From assembly GCA_019915135.1 (NCBI GenBank), contig JAHLMK010000001.1:5828001-5892000 (forward strand): DNA of 64,000 bases, read 5' to 3'. Shown in pieces: positions 1 through 12,317 of the stretch. Position 1 is the first letter of the stretch, and every line of letters begins with the position of its first letter. Both the position numbers and the translations under genes were made by a program. Under the pieces are notes generated by a model. It worked only from the letters and a program-made list of their open reading frames with translations, ran no database searches and had not been told where the DNA came from. This DNA comes from Strobilurus pachycystidiatus. Its lineage: Eukaryota; Basidiomycota; Agaricomycetes; Agaricales; Physalacriaceae.

Positions 1-1709
1 ATCTCTGGGTGTCTCCGCCAGATAACAAAGTCATTCATGGCAGTGTCGATACCGGTTTCAATGCCAGCATCACCTATGCCGCTGGTGATGTTTCTGGTAA
101 GTTGGACGATATCGCGAGGCTGCTATGCGCTTTGCTCATCAGGCAATTATCATAGGACTCATCAAGACCGCGAATCTCACCTTCGCCGGATATAGCGTGC
201 AGGACGTGTCATATCGTTCGTGATGTCCGCTCTCAAGTATAAAGACTGACCGGAGAATAGTGGAGGTTTCTGCCGAGGACAACCATGCCAACATGACTGG
301 CTTGATTGGACTCGGTCCCAACTTGGGCTCTAACATCCAGAAGACTCTCCTACAGGAGACTGGGAACATCTCTACAGTGGGGTACGGGCCTTTGGATCGC
401 ATTTTCCTACAAAATGCTACAACACCGAATTACATCACCTTTCTGCTAGGACGACAGTCAGGTCTGCTTCCTATTCTTTCTCGACACGTCTTGAAATCAT
501 AGGCTAACGGTCATCAGACGCGAAGGACGCGTTTGATGGGGCTATGACGGTTGGCTCGATTCTAGATGGGTACACGGATGTCGAGAAGGAACCGAAAATT
601 CCTCTACTTGAAGCTGCCCACTACGAGTTTCTGCTAGACGAGGACAGCATACGTGACCCGGGTGGAAATGTCATTCCCATAACGACGGTAGTGAATACCA
701 CGGCAAACCCCAAGCAAGGGACTGTAGTCCTCGACACTGGATTCTCGATTAGTCAGGTCCCTAAGTACGTCGACAATCTAGGTTTCTCATTCTCGGTCGA
801 CTGATCGTTTTGAACAGATACGTCAGCGAAGCATTTTATGGTGGCTTTGACGGGGCGAAGCTCACGAACATCTCGGGCATTGGCGAAATTTGGATACTGC
901 CTTGCACGACCGAGGTCAATTTGACTGTCAAGCTCAGTGGCAAGGATATTCCCATACACCCTTTGGATGCCACCATGTACGTCGTCGGCCTTGGTCTCTG
1001 AGTCTCCGAGTGGGATCTGATTTTGTTGTACAGGCCTATTGATAGCTCATTTGAGACCTGTGTAGGAATGGTGCGCACCAAGCTATCCATACTCACAACC
1101 GACTTTTTCATAACAAACATCTGACAGTTCCAGCCCATCAGTTTTGACAGCGGAGACGAGTTTGACTTCATCTTTGGGATGTCATTCAGTAAATCGTCAC
1201 CCTTTGTTGGAGGTCTCGGATTGCTGATCAAACTCTCGATGCATAGTCCGTAATGTCTACATGCTCGTCAATCTCGGGGATTTTGTTGGTGATGAGGTGA
1301 TCCTGAACGCCACAACGGCCAGAGGCGACCCATATGTGCAGCTCCTGGCCACCACGGATCCCAAAAAAGGTGCGCATTCCGTTCCATCCAACTCAGCAAT
1401 CGCCTGATGTCGTTCATAGCCCACAGCGACTTCCTCGACGTCCGTGATCCGGGGAAGAAGTTCAGTCATACCACTAAGATCATAATCATCGCAGTGCTGG
1501 GTGGCCTGATCGTGATGGCTGTGCTCGGAAGCATCGTGTACTGTTGTTGCATCAGATCGCGACGAGGCGCGGCGTATAGGGAGATCAAAGTCCAGGATCA
1601 TGCCTTTGTGTACGGAGATAACAGTCACACTGCCAGTAAGAATGAGGTGGGACTCGTGCCGTTGTACGATCCGTACGCGCCAAGGATGGGTGATTCGAAT
1701 ACCAGATGA
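1..1709 (+). CDS. Aspartic protease (A1/pepsin family), transmembrane-anchored, 5' truncated by window edge
   Basis: This is a pepsin-type aspartic endopeptidase missing its N-terminus. The first visible residues (LWVSPPD) normally follow the first catalytic DTGS motif, which lies upstream of the window. The second catalytic motif, VLDTGFS, is at about 736 nt. Nine exons can be traced (1-96, 156-215, 261-461, 518-764, 818-976, 1034-1070, 1128-1188, 1247-1369, 1420-1709), all with GT-AG introns of 47-63 nt. The last exon has a hydrophobic helix (IIIIAVLGGLIVMAVLG) followed by CCC, basic residues and a cytoplasmic tail of about 45 residues. The enzyme is therefore probably a type I membrane protein with its catalytic domain outside the cell or in the secretory lumen. 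All eight intron positions match those of the next gene, which shows a tandem duplication. Substrate is unknown. The family call is secure; the anchor is inferred from hydrophobicity. Confidence 0.88.
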
Positions 1710-2109
1710 CGAACCTTATGATCTTTTATGTATGATGGTCACTGTATACCATGTATTTATCGGTACGCTATCGCTCTCCGGTCAGTGGTTTGTGTTCGGG
1801 ATGAGCAGCGCGCGCATGCAGCGAGTTGTTCACAAAGGTCAGCACTTTCCCCGCTATACCCGACTCACTGACCTCGCCCGTATAGCATTGAATTGTTGTC
1901 ATCGGTCCCTCTTCCGTATTCATCAACATTGTAGCGTATCCATGGGGTGAGACTCGATACATCCAACATTGATTGGCATCTCTGGTACGGTAATGTATCA
2001 TGGCATTGCGCTTCATTTAAAGCACCGACTTCACGAGTGTTAAGCATCTTCCTCTTCTTCACGTTCCCTTCTTTTTCTTCTTTGCTTCTTTCTACTGGAT
2101 TTGAGCTTG
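1710..2109. other. Intergenic spacer between the two aspartic protease genes
   Basis: This 400-bp spacer holds the 3' flank of the first protease and the promoter of the second. A pyrimidine-rich tract (about 2045-2100) lies just before the start codon at 2110, as is usual in fungal promoters. No supported gene is seen here. Confidence 0.6.
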
Positions 2110-3981
2110 ATGCTTTTCTCTTCTATACTTTCGTTCAGTCTCCTTTTTGACTCCTCCCTTGCATTCCACCTTGCACTCGAAGGGCGCAGGTCGCTTGGAC
2201 GTCAGAACGGTCTTCAAAGGCGATCGCAGCAACAGTCTGCTGTGGTGTTGTCGGATAAGCAGGATATCTCCTACTTCACCGATCTCACGTTGAATGGCGA
2301 GAAATGTACTGTCATTATTGACACTGGAAGGTGTGTTGCAACACCAAAGCACGATACGGTTGACGAACTTCCCTTCCAGTGCTGACCTTTGGGTAATACC
2401 TCCTAGTGGTGATAGCATTCCTGGGAGCGTCGACACTGGCTTCACTGGGAATGTCACATACGCATCTGGTCAGGCAGTCGGTGAGGATTCTCTGACATAT
2501 GCATATCTGGTCATGTTCATGAGATATGACTACATAGGGCCCATTAAGACGGCCGATTTGGTCTTCGCTGGCTACGAGTTGGATGCTATAGGATTCAGTC
2601 CGTGTTTCCTCTATTGAATCTTGCTGGTGTCTGAAACGCACATCTCCTCATAGTCGAGGTCCCTGTATCGTCGCAGGGCCTTCCACCGGTATCAGGACTG
2701 ATTGGACTCGGTCCGAATGACGGCTCCGTGATACATCAAACAGTAGAAGACTTTGAGACTGGTCTTGGACCTCTCGATCGTATCTTCCTGCAGAACGTCA
2801 CCGCACCAAACATCATCACATTCTTGCTCGGGCGGACTTCAGGTGAGGGGTCATTCTGATTCATTCGTTGAGCGGATGTTGACGGACTTGCAAGATGAAT
2901 CGGCTGCATTTCCTGGCAATATGACTATTGGTGCAGTCCTTGAGGGATACGAAGACGTGGAGAGTGCCCCGAAAATTGACCTGGATCCTAATGCACTGCA
3001 CTATCAGCTCTTGGGTGACGAAGACGGGATCATCGCGCCTGACGGCAACCCCGTTGCAGTCACATCCACAGTTCCGACCACCAGTGACACCAAGCAACCT
3101 ACGATGGCACTCGACACCGGATTCTCACTCACTCAGGTTCCCAAGTACGCCCTCACGTATATCGTATAATTCTTATCGCTTATTCATCCGCAATCAACTA
3201 AGAAATGTTGCCGATGCTTTATACAGTGGATATGACGGTGCTGAGTTTCTGGACTCGACGGCCCTCGGCTCGTTATGGATCGTTCCCTGTGCAACAGAAG
3301 TCAACTTTTCACTCAAACTAGGTGGCATGACGATACCTATCCATCCCTTGGATGCGACTATGTATGATTTCTGCTTCACTTCTCGCTGTCTGATATGATG
3401 CTATTATAGAGATCCACAACAGGCTGGCTTGTCCAATCAAACTGTGAAGAACTCAAAGGGTGTTGCTTCATGCGTTGGAACAGTGAGCCAAACTCTTCAC
3501 TTCTGTCAGGAGGGTGATGCTGATGTCCAGCATTTAGTTTCAGCCAATCTCCTTCGACACGCAGGGCGAGCTAGACATTGTCCTTGGGATGTCCTTCCGT
3601 AAGACCGCTGTCACTGCACCATTTGAGTACTCAAGAGATTACTGACAGTTCGGAACGTGTACATGCTCATCAACATGGGCAAATTTGTGGGAGATGGAGT
3701 CAACGCCACGCAAGTACAGCGGGGCGATCCGTACGTCCAGTTTCTGCCAACTACCGATATTGAGACAGGCGAGTTTCTTTCGTCTCCCAGTTTCTGCCAG
3801 TGTGACTATCTCTAAACCTTTTCCAGCCCACAAGGAGTTCGTCGAAACTCGGGCGAACACAACTTCGCAGTCCACTGATGAGGAGAACGGAGCCATGAAA
3901 GGCATATCTAGATCTCCTGCGGGACTCGGAGTGACCCTGGCCTTGCTCGTCGGGACTGTTCTTGGGCTGGGGCAAGCGTAA
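2110..3981 (+). CDS. Aspartic protease (A1/pepsin family), secreted, GPI-anchor-like C-terminus
   Basis: This is a complete paralogue of the preceding protease. The start at 2110 opens a signal peptide (MLFSSILSFSLLFDSSLAF). After splicing of 2331-2379 the first catalytic motif reads IIDTGSADLW, and the second, ALDTGFSLTQV, is at about 3110. Nine introns can be placed, including 2331-2379 and 2481-2537. Eight of them match the positions in the upstream paralogue. The last intron seems to use a GC donor (ACAG followed by GCGAGT near 3770) with an ordinary CAG acceptor, and joins to AHKEFVETRAN, which aligns with AHSDFLDVRDP in the paralogue. The protein ends in a short hydrophobic segment (GLGVTLALLVGTVLGLGQA) with no cytoplasmic tail. 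That is the form of a GPI-attachment signal, in contrast to the true transmembrane tail of its neighbour. Family and intactness are well supported; GPI anchoring is inferred. Confidence 0.88.
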
Positions 3982-4157
3982 GCTGTGGGTAGCGGAGGCA
4001 TCATCAGTGTTTGGCTGGTATTTATTCAGTAGGCGCGGTATTGAAAAGGAGTGCAAATAATTGTGCACTCATAGCACTATGCCATCCGTAGAGCATAGGC
4101 CAGGAGTTGCAAGTCGTGCGTGTATTTTACGATGTACGTATGTAGAAATTCAAGATC

Positions 4158-5518
4158 CTAGAGTTTCGTGGTCTGCCTTACGGAAGTGGATCCACTCAGT
4201 AAACAATCCTTCACCGCCTTTGCGGTACCCTTCGGGTTAGTTTGTAGGAGCTGTATCGTGAGTTCATCAGTATCTACTTAGCACCATTAGCAACGGGTAA
4301 CATACAAGATGTGATCCCTCCACCCACGATACCGAAGTTGCCTGTGCATTTTCCATGGCCCTCGTTTTCATTTCGAGGGGTCTGTTGACGATTTTCAACG
4401 ACAACTGAGTCGGGTTTTCGAGAATGAAGGACATACAGTAACATGGGATGGTGAACAGTGGCATATATGAGATGTAGACGCGTGTGCTTCTCAAACGTAG
4501 ACAGCGCATTGTGAATGTCATTGAGGGCATCATAGTCTGTCTGCGTTGCCTGAGAAGAGTCAAGGCGTCAGCGGCGATGTATATACACATGGGGGAAGGA
4601 CAGACTGCTTCTTGAGCGGGAGTGCACTTCAATGTCACGCCCGTTACGCCAGGCTCGGGATGAGAAGCTGTGGGGAGATCACGAAATCCATGTTCCTATG
4701 CAAGATATATTCTGAGAGAAGGTAGCACATGGTCCGATGCCATATCAACTTACCACGAACAAGTCCCAGATACGCTGGTCGTAGTATTTGTAAGGACTTT
4801 GTCTCCTCAAGTCTTTTTCGGCAGCTTCTCGACTCGGCCAGATGTCCCGACGTCTTGATAACACTGCGTTGATGCGGTCGATCGTAGGGACCATCGTCTT
4901 CATGAATTCGTGCGATCCTCCAAACAGTTCGATCAGAATGACGCGCTCTAGGCGAATGTTGGGCTGTCTCGCGACGGCCAGAGCCCTAAAGCACATTCAG
5001 CGCATAAGGTTTGCGAGCAGTTGACATCGATACGGACATTTGGGAAGCACCAGCGGACTGCGACAGGAGCGCGACGCGTCGTTGACTAAAGTCGACGTTG
5101 ACACCGGTTCCAAGGCCATTCAAGAAGGCGTGGATCGTCTGACCACCATATTTCACCGAAACTACATGTAACATTGGTTCTACGCGTGAGGTGGTGCGAT
5201 ATATGACTTACAACTCTGATTGTAGGGAGCCGCTAACAACCTCCGCTCGTTCATGACCGCAGCTTCCCCGTGGTTGGGCGAGTCCAACAGCCACACCTCT
5301 CTGATGATGCTTGACGGGATCAATTCATATAGATCACAGATGAAAGGTTCGTAGGCCTCCTTATGGGACCCGTTCGAAGGAACGCAAACAAGGGTAATTC
5401 CACTCGTGGGAGAGTCGGGCTTCCAGAGGCGCTTGGCCGTGGTGGGAAAGACAGAGGAATCCGAGGGATAGAAGGTGTAGTGTTCGGAGTGGAATTGAGA
5501 AGACATCATGGAAAACAC
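4158..5518 (-). CDS. Alpha/beta-hydrolase fold protein
   Basis: This is a multi-exon minus-strand gene. The N-terminus (MSSQFHSEHYTFYPSDS) leads into a first strand TLVCVPSNGSHKEAYEPF and then VWLLDSPNHGEAAVMNE, the oxyanion and HG region of fungal AB-hydrolase-1 proteins. The nucleophile elbow reads ALLSQSAGASQ, so Ser is kept but the first Gly of GxSxG is Ser. After the next intron the protein continues MALAVARQPNIRLERVILIE and later VSWVEGSHL, the usual His-bearing end region. The last exon gives LLQTNPKGTAKAVKDCLL and a TAG stop at 4158-4160. Met codons at 5518, 5509 and 5506 are all possible starts; the first is taken. The substrate is unknown. It may be an esterase, a lipase-like enzyme or a secondary-metabolism hydrolase. 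Confidence 0.72.
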
Positions 5519-5956
5519 CAGAACGAGACGAGGCCGGCAATTATCTGTGTCTCGTAGTCAATGTGCACATGGAAGCAGAGTAGCCGGTTGAGCCGCAATA
5601 CTAAGCAGTTTCGTGCAAATGCCTGGGGCAGTCCCGTAATCCTCGACGTTCACTCAGGTCCCCACTGAATGCCATGAGTTATCTACCTCTTCCCGGACCG
5701 GACGCCAGTAACTAATCATAGGCATAGAATCTGTAGCATTTTGAACAGTCTTGCTGCAAGGAATTGAAGCCTACAGACAGATAGAAAACGCCTTGGGGGC
5801 AGGGTGATTCAAAAGGATCGGTGAGAGTAAGAGCAAAGCCGGCCGTGGCAATTCGATCGTGAGATCGGCCACCGGGCCACGTCTCAAAAAGGCAATCACG
5901 CTTCTTGTCCTGGTTTTATTTCCCAGCTCTCGTCTTACTCTTGCGTACTACTATAG
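5519..5956. other. Shared divergent promoter region
   Basis: This 438-bp spacer separates the minus-strand hydrolase from the plus-strand F-box-like gene, so both promoters must lie here. A pyrimidine-rich stretch (about 5890-5945) precedes the start at 5957. No other gene is supported. Confidence 0.55.
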
Positions 5957-7422
5957 ATGCCTGTTGAATTGCCACAGGAAATTCTGGATGCTATCATCGA
6001 CCTTGCTGCGCCACCTTGCCCTTGGCAGAGCGCTCACACCCTGAACACTCCCACCTTGCGCGCTCTCTCCCTTGCCGCGAAGCGGCTTGTCCCAAGGGCG
6101 CAAAGACACATCTTCCGCCAAATCATCTTGCGGACACTCGTTGGTTCTCGTGGGGGCGTGGGCCGCTTCTACAACCTCCTTCAGACATCCGCACATATCG
6201 CCTCCTACGTCGAAGCGGTCATCATTATCGGTCCCGACGAGACACAGCTTCAGGACCGAGCAGGCCCGGTCAGAGATCCAGAAGTTCCCTTTGTCCCTTC
6301 CGGGAACATCTGGCTACGTGGCGTTTTTTCCGCTCTCACCAATCTCCAAAAGATCGGTCTTTGCTACATGGATATCCTCTCTTTTGTACACGATGACTAT
6401 GTGAACCTCTTTTCAGGGCACAGTATCACCACCGTGCTATTCTTCGGCGTGTACATGAGGTACCGCGCCGACTGCAGCAAACTTCTGGCGTCTCTACCCC
6501 ACGCTAGGAAACTCATAGCCTCCTCTTATATCCCATACGTACCACACAATGACTCGTCGCATCGCTCTCTCAATCAGCACAGCTGGTACCAATGCCATTC
6601 ACTCTTCCAAGTGACTGCCAGCGAGCGGGAAGAGACGTTGTTAGCGGAAGAATGGGAGGCGTATGAAGATCTCGATATCAACATCCAAGAGCTAAATTTA
6701 ACTGGAGTGCTGTATTCAGAAATTGTAGGACTCGGACGTCGATCCTGTCCTCTCCGTCTGTCTACAATTCGCCACCTCGTCCTTTCGAACTTTGAAGTTT
6801 TCCATGAGGTCCATCATGTTCGCTTCCTGGTCGTTACCGCCGAGCTGCTTGAGCAAATGACGGAGCTGTCTAGTCTAGACGTGAATCTCACAATAGGTGA
6901 GGCGCACCCTAGAGGTGATGTGTGAGTTCTGTGCCGCAAATCGCATTGAACTTGACTTACTTGCTTCTCAGGGTGCCTCTTGCTTTCCACCATCTTACGT
7001 CGCTCACACTGCGTCTGCACACGTACCTCGAAACCCATTCATTCGCTCTTGTTTCTGCCCTGATGTACGGGGGTGTCTGTTCTTGCTATATCGCCTCTAT
7101 CGGTGCATGCCCATCAAGGTCGTCCCGCCTACGTGACGTGACGATCTTCATTACCCGACACAATGAGGAGATGGACCGCGAACCGCTCGAGGAGCTTTCT
7201 GGGAAGGATTTCGCTGAGGCATTGCTGAACCCAGCTCTGGAGAATCTGCAAACGGTCACGTTTGTTCTTCAGTACAGAAAGGTCGCTTGGCCGAAGGTGG
7301 ACCTGCGCGAGATCGAGAGACAGATCGATGAAATGTGCTCGGAACCAAACAGCCCATTCTTCAAGCTCGCACAGCGGGTCACCTTCAGGTGTAATGTTGA
7401 ACTGTTGCCTGTATTCATGTAG
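5957..7422 (+). CDS. F-box-like protein (Agaricomycete expanded family)
   Basis: The 471-residue product has one intron (6922-6971, GTGAGT...CTCAG). Exon 1 begins MPVELPQEILDAIIDLA, the Leu-Pro-x-Glu-Ile-Leu start of F-box and F-box-like domains, followed by LRALSLAAKRLVPRAQRHIF, the usual second part. The rest is a leucine-rich, loosely repeated region (for example FHHLTSLTLRLHTYL and LENLQTVTFVL) without a recognised domain. Proteins of this type are thought to act as substrate receptors of SCF ubiquitin ligases through Skp1. They are hugely expanded in mushroom genomes, and individual targets are unknown. The open frame and clean splice support an intact gene. The F-box call rests on the N-terminal 60 residues only. 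Confidence 0.7.
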
Positions 7423-7686
7423 CGAGTAGATAGCATCACTGAGTGAAATCAGACATATATACTTGGTTTTTTCAAACGACGTCGACTCTGTTGTCAAGGT
7501 TGCGTGAGGTGTCATGGTCAGAAGAAACAAGCATTGCCAAAGGCACTAGCCGAGTCAGGGCGGTTCATCAGAAATCTTGAGGCACAACAGAAAGTACAAA
7601 GATACTCTTTCGCTGTATGTACAACAATTCAACAAGTAGAGTTTACTTTTTACAAATGCCCTTCACGATCACTGTTACTTAGTCGC

Positions 7687-9017
7687 CTAAGCAAGAACCG
7701 GGTTGTTCTCAGCGAAGTACTCGTGGCTGTCCGCGTTGAGGACGGCCTTGGCGGAGCTGCTAGTGGCGAGGGACGCAGCAGCGGTCTGGCCGTAAGCATA
7801 GTCCTGGGTGCTGCCAATAGCGGTGAAATGGGACGATTCGTGGACGAGGGTTCCAGCCTGAATATGGGTGGTGAGCAACGAATGTTAGACACTCATCGGT
7901 TACACGTACGCGAGAGTCAGTGCCAGTGGTGGTGGTCTGCCAGTAGTATCCGCAGAGGTAGATGGTTCCGAACCTTTTCAAAAGGGCGTCAGAATGATGT
8001 GTGACGAGCATTAGAGATAGTCAAGACTGACGAGGAGGGGTACACGTAGGCAAAGACGTCAGAGTCAGTGCATGTGCAGTCGTACTTGTACGCAGTGGCG
8101 TAGGGGTACTTGAGCATGTTGGTGTAGTGGGAGGCCACAGTGGTGTGGTGGGCAGTGGTGTAGGTACCGAACCACTTGGCAAAGCGAGTCGTGGAGGCGG
8201 TGTTAGCGGTCAGGTAGCTAGAAGGTTGGAATAAGTATCAAAGACTGAAACGGCCGAGAACTCTGCGTACGCGCTGGCAGCCTCGGCGTAGCTCTGGGCA
8301 GCGGAAGCAGCCGAGACCAGGAGAGTCTGACGAGCCGTCGTGCAACCATTGTAAGTTGCGCGCTTTTCGAGCTCGTGGCGGCGGACAACAGCCAAATCAC
8401 CCTTGAGCTCAGCACGGTGGCTGTCGGCGGTCTCAGCCTTGATCGAAGAGAGGGATCCAGCCTCATCGATGATGCTGAAGGTGTTCAAAGGCGTGATGGT
8501 GTACGCCGACTCGCCGGAGTTGGTGAAGTTGTACGCCTCACCCACTAGAGAAAGAAGGGAAATCAGGAACAATAGGGTTCGAAAGCGTGGACTTGTCCTA
8601 ACAGTTGTGGGCGACGGTGACAGATTCACCGGGTGCGAGAACGGTGAAGGCACCAATGGCAGCGGCTTTCTCGGGGCTGTATTTGACCTTCACACCGTCG
8701 AAGAGCGGGGAGGCGTCATCAGTGCTGGAGATGGCGAAGCTGTTGGTGGCAAACTTGTTGTTGAGGATACTGGTGGGGTCGTTCAGGATCTTCAAGGTCT
8801 CGTCACCGGAGTTGGTGAGGGTGGTGTAGACCTCGAGGTTGTTGACACCGACGACAGAGTTGGCACCTGAGAACGCGTCGAATCAGCATCGCGTCATGCA
8901 CATATACGAGAGACGCTACTTGCCAGAGACTGACAAAGAAAGCCCAGGAGCAGCAGAGGCGCTGATCGCAGAGAGGCAGAGAGCGGTCAAGACGTTGCGG
9001 ACAGATGGGGAGAACAT
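7687..9017 (-). CDS. Secreted M35 metallopeptidase (deuterolysin/peptidyl-Lys metalloendopeptidase type)
   Basis: This is an intact zinc endopeptidase of the aspzincin family (M35). The start at 9017 opens a signal peptide (MFSPSVRNVLTALCLSAIS). A beta-rich propeptide follows, with LSVSGANSVVGVNNLEVYTT and GDETLKILNDPTSILNNKF, closely resembling precursors of mushroom Lys-specific metalloendopeptidases. The propeptide seems to end near the basic EKR site, before ATYNGCTTARQ. The catalytic domain carries the zinc motif HESSH and, downstream, GSTQDYAYG, which supplies the aspartate ligand. The stop is at 7687-7689. Five introns are visible. The first appears to be a GC-AG intron (G followed by GCAAGT), because no GT donor keeps the frame from VSG to ANSVV. 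Likely role: extracellular protein digestion, probably with preference for Lys on the P1' side; specificity is inferred from family. Confidence 0.9.
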
Positions 9018-9067
9018 TGTAAGAATGGTTACCAAGTACACTGGAGTAGTGACTGCAGTCGAACTGG

Positions 9068-9074
9068 TCTTATA
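9068..9074 (-). promoter_or_regulatory. TATA box of the M35 metallopeptidase gene
   Basis: The minus strand reads TATAAGA here, about 50 nt upstream of the start codon at 9017. This is a typical distance for a strongly expressed secreted fungal enzyme with a short 5' leader. Confidence 0.5.
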
Positions 9075-11652
9075 CTCTTCGCAAGCGTTGCCTGGATAGA
9101 TAAGGAAGTAGCGTTATCACTTCGAGTGACCAGCAGCGAAGAGCTCGCCATGCTGGACAATGATGCTAATCCAGGCTAATCCACATGCGCCTTCGCAGAA
9201 AAGTAGGCCTCAAGTCGCGATGCGCGTGTCACTTAGAGGTGTCAGCGACGAGAGCTCGAAAAATATATTCCAGTCACACTTTCGGATCAATCCACTGGAA
9301 TGCCAAGAAATTGACGACTGCGGATGTCGCATGGATTGGGAGGCCCGTAAAGCAGCCGCTCAACGTCGGTACCGCACTTTTGTCGGTAGAGTGAGGTATC
9401 GTTCAACGAGACGTGGTACAACATGTCTGCACCCCGACGTCTGGGACGTGAAACAGCACTGCTGACGGCTCAGTTAGCATATAGGCGTGGCAGCCAAGGA
9501 GATCGGAGTGGGCGCACATGTGAAAGGAACTGCACGTTGCAATCCCATACGATGGGCGGGCCGTAGCTGTCGGGGTAGAGCGGAATTAGGCAGCCATACA
9601 GCACTGCGCATTCCAGAAGGAGGATCAGCGCACAATCAGCGTCGGCGTGGATGCGTTCTGATTATGATCGTCGATGGATACGAGAGCCATGGCCAGCAAA
9701 ATACTGTATTCAAAACGAGAAAGCCAAGAAAGCACTCTCCATACGACGGTCCCGCGTACACTGAGCGTGCAATGAATCGTGATGAGGGCAAGCACGCGGT
9801 GAATGCTCGATTCGCAATCATGGCGGCACTTCTGGTAGCAGCCGTCTTGGCTTGGCGTCCACCGGTGCTGCCCTCAGATGAATTTCCAAGCAAGCCAAGA
9901 TAAAGAGCATGGTCGAACAGGTCGGCCTTCGTCAGGCCTTCGTCGACCATGTGTTTGAGCAATGAATTTCCAAATCTCGAGGTGTCTATGTAAGTGATCA
10001 TAAACTCGTCGGGATACCATATAGGGAGTCCGCCTTGCCAAATCCAGAATCCCGAGAGGAGTTTGAAGAAGGCAGGAACGGTTATCGCTCTCTGAAATGA
10101 CGAACACGGTGGTGGAGGCGCACCTGCAGTGCATGTCAAGAGTGTGTTCTTCGAGGAACAAGCATGATGTCTCGTTCTGGTGTTATCAATCAATGGCAGG
10201 TGGGAACGGGAACATGGCGGCCAATTGGATACTCAGAGTCTGACAACGACGACGAAGATAAGAGACCGAGAGAAAGCCATAGCACTCGCGCTGCACGTGT
10301 GCATGATTCCATTCGACACATTTGTCTCAATCGACATACCCGTTGAGCCCACTATGTCAGCCTACTGCTGGAGCGACTTGTGGGCAATGTGACCTCCAAT
10401 ACGTCGCGCCCCTCGTCGTTTGACTCCCGGTCCTCGCTGTTGAAGTCGGTACAGCCGAAGACGAAGATGTTTTGGTGAGACCTGGGCCAGACGCCGTTTG
10501 AGTCCTCCTTGTAGAGATGAATGTTTACTGTACAGGCCCGAATGTGTTGGAGAATAAATCGATGCGCCAAGCATGCACATGCGCACCTTTCATATCGTTG
10601 TATGTCACGAAAAGCATTTCGTCCGAAATCTCAATCGAAGGAGGAGTAGGTCGTCGTCGTGGATGGCTCGGCGCGTACAGGCTGATGTCTAGGCTAGATT
10701 ATAAGCCGAAATGCATGAATATCAGTCTATGCGCACCAAAGCGAGATGCTCAAAGACAACATGAGTCGTCGTTCGCGATAATCATATGGCGAGATTGTAT
10801 CGTACGTCAATGGACCGAAAAGTCTGCTAGATGAAATTAACGCTCGCATTACAAGAAGAAGGGGACTGGATTACGAGGAATGGAGATGCCATGCAGAAGA
10901 CAGTCAATCTGATCCCTATGAGATCCTGAGCGACTGTTTCCGCCTGACGCTGCCTGTACTGCTTCGGTCTCAATTTCCTCCAACGCCACCGGTGACCAGC
11001 CCAGGACTACCCCTGGTCGGATGTCTCCTGTAGGCGTCGCCGCGCGTCTTCGGTATTCCGCTGCTCGACTTCGGCAGATTTTGTGTTTTCGCCGGAATAA
11101 AAATGAGAATCTGTATCAACGAGCTGCTGACGGGTATAATCAAGGCGACCATGGACCGCGTTCGGTACGAAAACTCGTGCACCTGCGTGAGTGAGTTAGC
11201 ACTGACTTTCCGGTTCATAGCCTTTTGTTGCGTACGGTGTTAGTGTCACTACTAGACCGCCTTCGGTGTCTTAAAGTGCGAGGCCACCACTGTCCCGGTC
11301 AGCCTGCACAAGTCGTCAGAGGCATTCATGACGGTGAAATAGCTGGCGTACTGTACTGGGGAAATGGCTGGCGGCGATGTTGTGGTGGTGGTGGTGGTTT
11401 TGCATCAAGCATGTTTTACCCTTTAGCGCCGCCGATCTGATGTGGCGGGAATTTCCTTTTCCGGCTTCATACGTGTGTATGGTCCATACTTACTGCCTTG
11501 TATATCGACAGCTTGCCTTCTTGTATACGGTCGGTAACGAGACTACTGCCTTCCAACGCCTGCCAAGCCCTAATTTGATTCTATTGTTGCTGCGTCTTAG
11601 CCATCTGTTTGTGGCTTGCCCATCGCCTGACGTTTTTTTCACAAGACCTGGG

Positions 11653-11732
11653 CTCCCTTCTTCCTCCTGCCTCTTCTGCGGGTCTAGTATCGCTCCCTTC
11701 TTCCTCCTGCATCTTCTGCGGGTCTAGTATCG
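11653..11732 (+). repeat. 40-bp tandem duplication (two copies)
   Basis: Two adjacent 40-bp units (11653-11692 and 11693-11732) begin CTCCCTTCTTCCTCCTGC and differ at one base. Function is unknown; it looks like a recent local duplication in non-coding DNA. Confidence 0.9.
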
Positions 11733-12317
11733 CGCCAATTGGATTGAGGTAGAAATTGCTTGATTTTCCGAATCAACTCCCATAATTGTAATTTATCATT
11801 CAACATCTCGGGCAATACGGCTGCTGGCCTTTGAGCCGGGTGGATGATGCGAGTAGTACCACTAACGTTGAATCTACGTAGGTTCACACACTATAGAGGA
11901 GGCGCTCTCTTCCATACATCCATCCTTACGGTAGCCACCAAGTCCGACGACTTTGCAAACTTGGAGACACTCAAGCGCACACTGGCGCAGAGATGCCCGT
12001 CATCGTTTCGTCTCCTCTTCTTCATTCAAAGCCGGTTGTAGTTGACAACATTTAGGGCTAGAGTCAGAGCAGATATGGACAGCGGGGCCTGCCGTCGACG
12101 TACATCTAAGGGAAAGTTTGGACTTGGGAAGGTCGAGACTCGAATGCCGACCCGGTGGAAAGCGTGAAACCAGAAGCCGTCATGCAAACCTTTTTTACAG
12201 GCCGCGAATCTGCGTCCCAACTAAGCACAGATAGTTTGAAGCCATGGTCAAATCACAAATCAAGATCCAACGCTGCGTTGTCAATTAGGAGATTGATTAT
12301 TGGGACACGACGAACAC

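Larger units (their letters stand above)
9018..12317. other. Gene-poor region of about 3.3 kb
   Basis: No intact gene can be supported. Open frames at 9487-9903 (plus) and 9636-10193 (minus) overlap each other and lack recognisable domains. A minus-strand stretch at about 10380-10690 has protein-like composition (ISDEMLFVTYNDMKGAHVHAW, then WPRSHQNIFVFGC after a possible break). It could be the eroded C-terminal part of an F-box-type protein, but stops lie upstream. Short GGT repeats occur near 11380-11400, and a 40-bp tandem duplication lies at 11653-11732. Confidence 0.4.

Noticed and set aside
9487..10193. Two overlapping opposite-strand frames (138 and 185 codons)
   Set aside because: No domain, signal or splice pattern supports either, and both overlap the other's full length; treated as chance frames.
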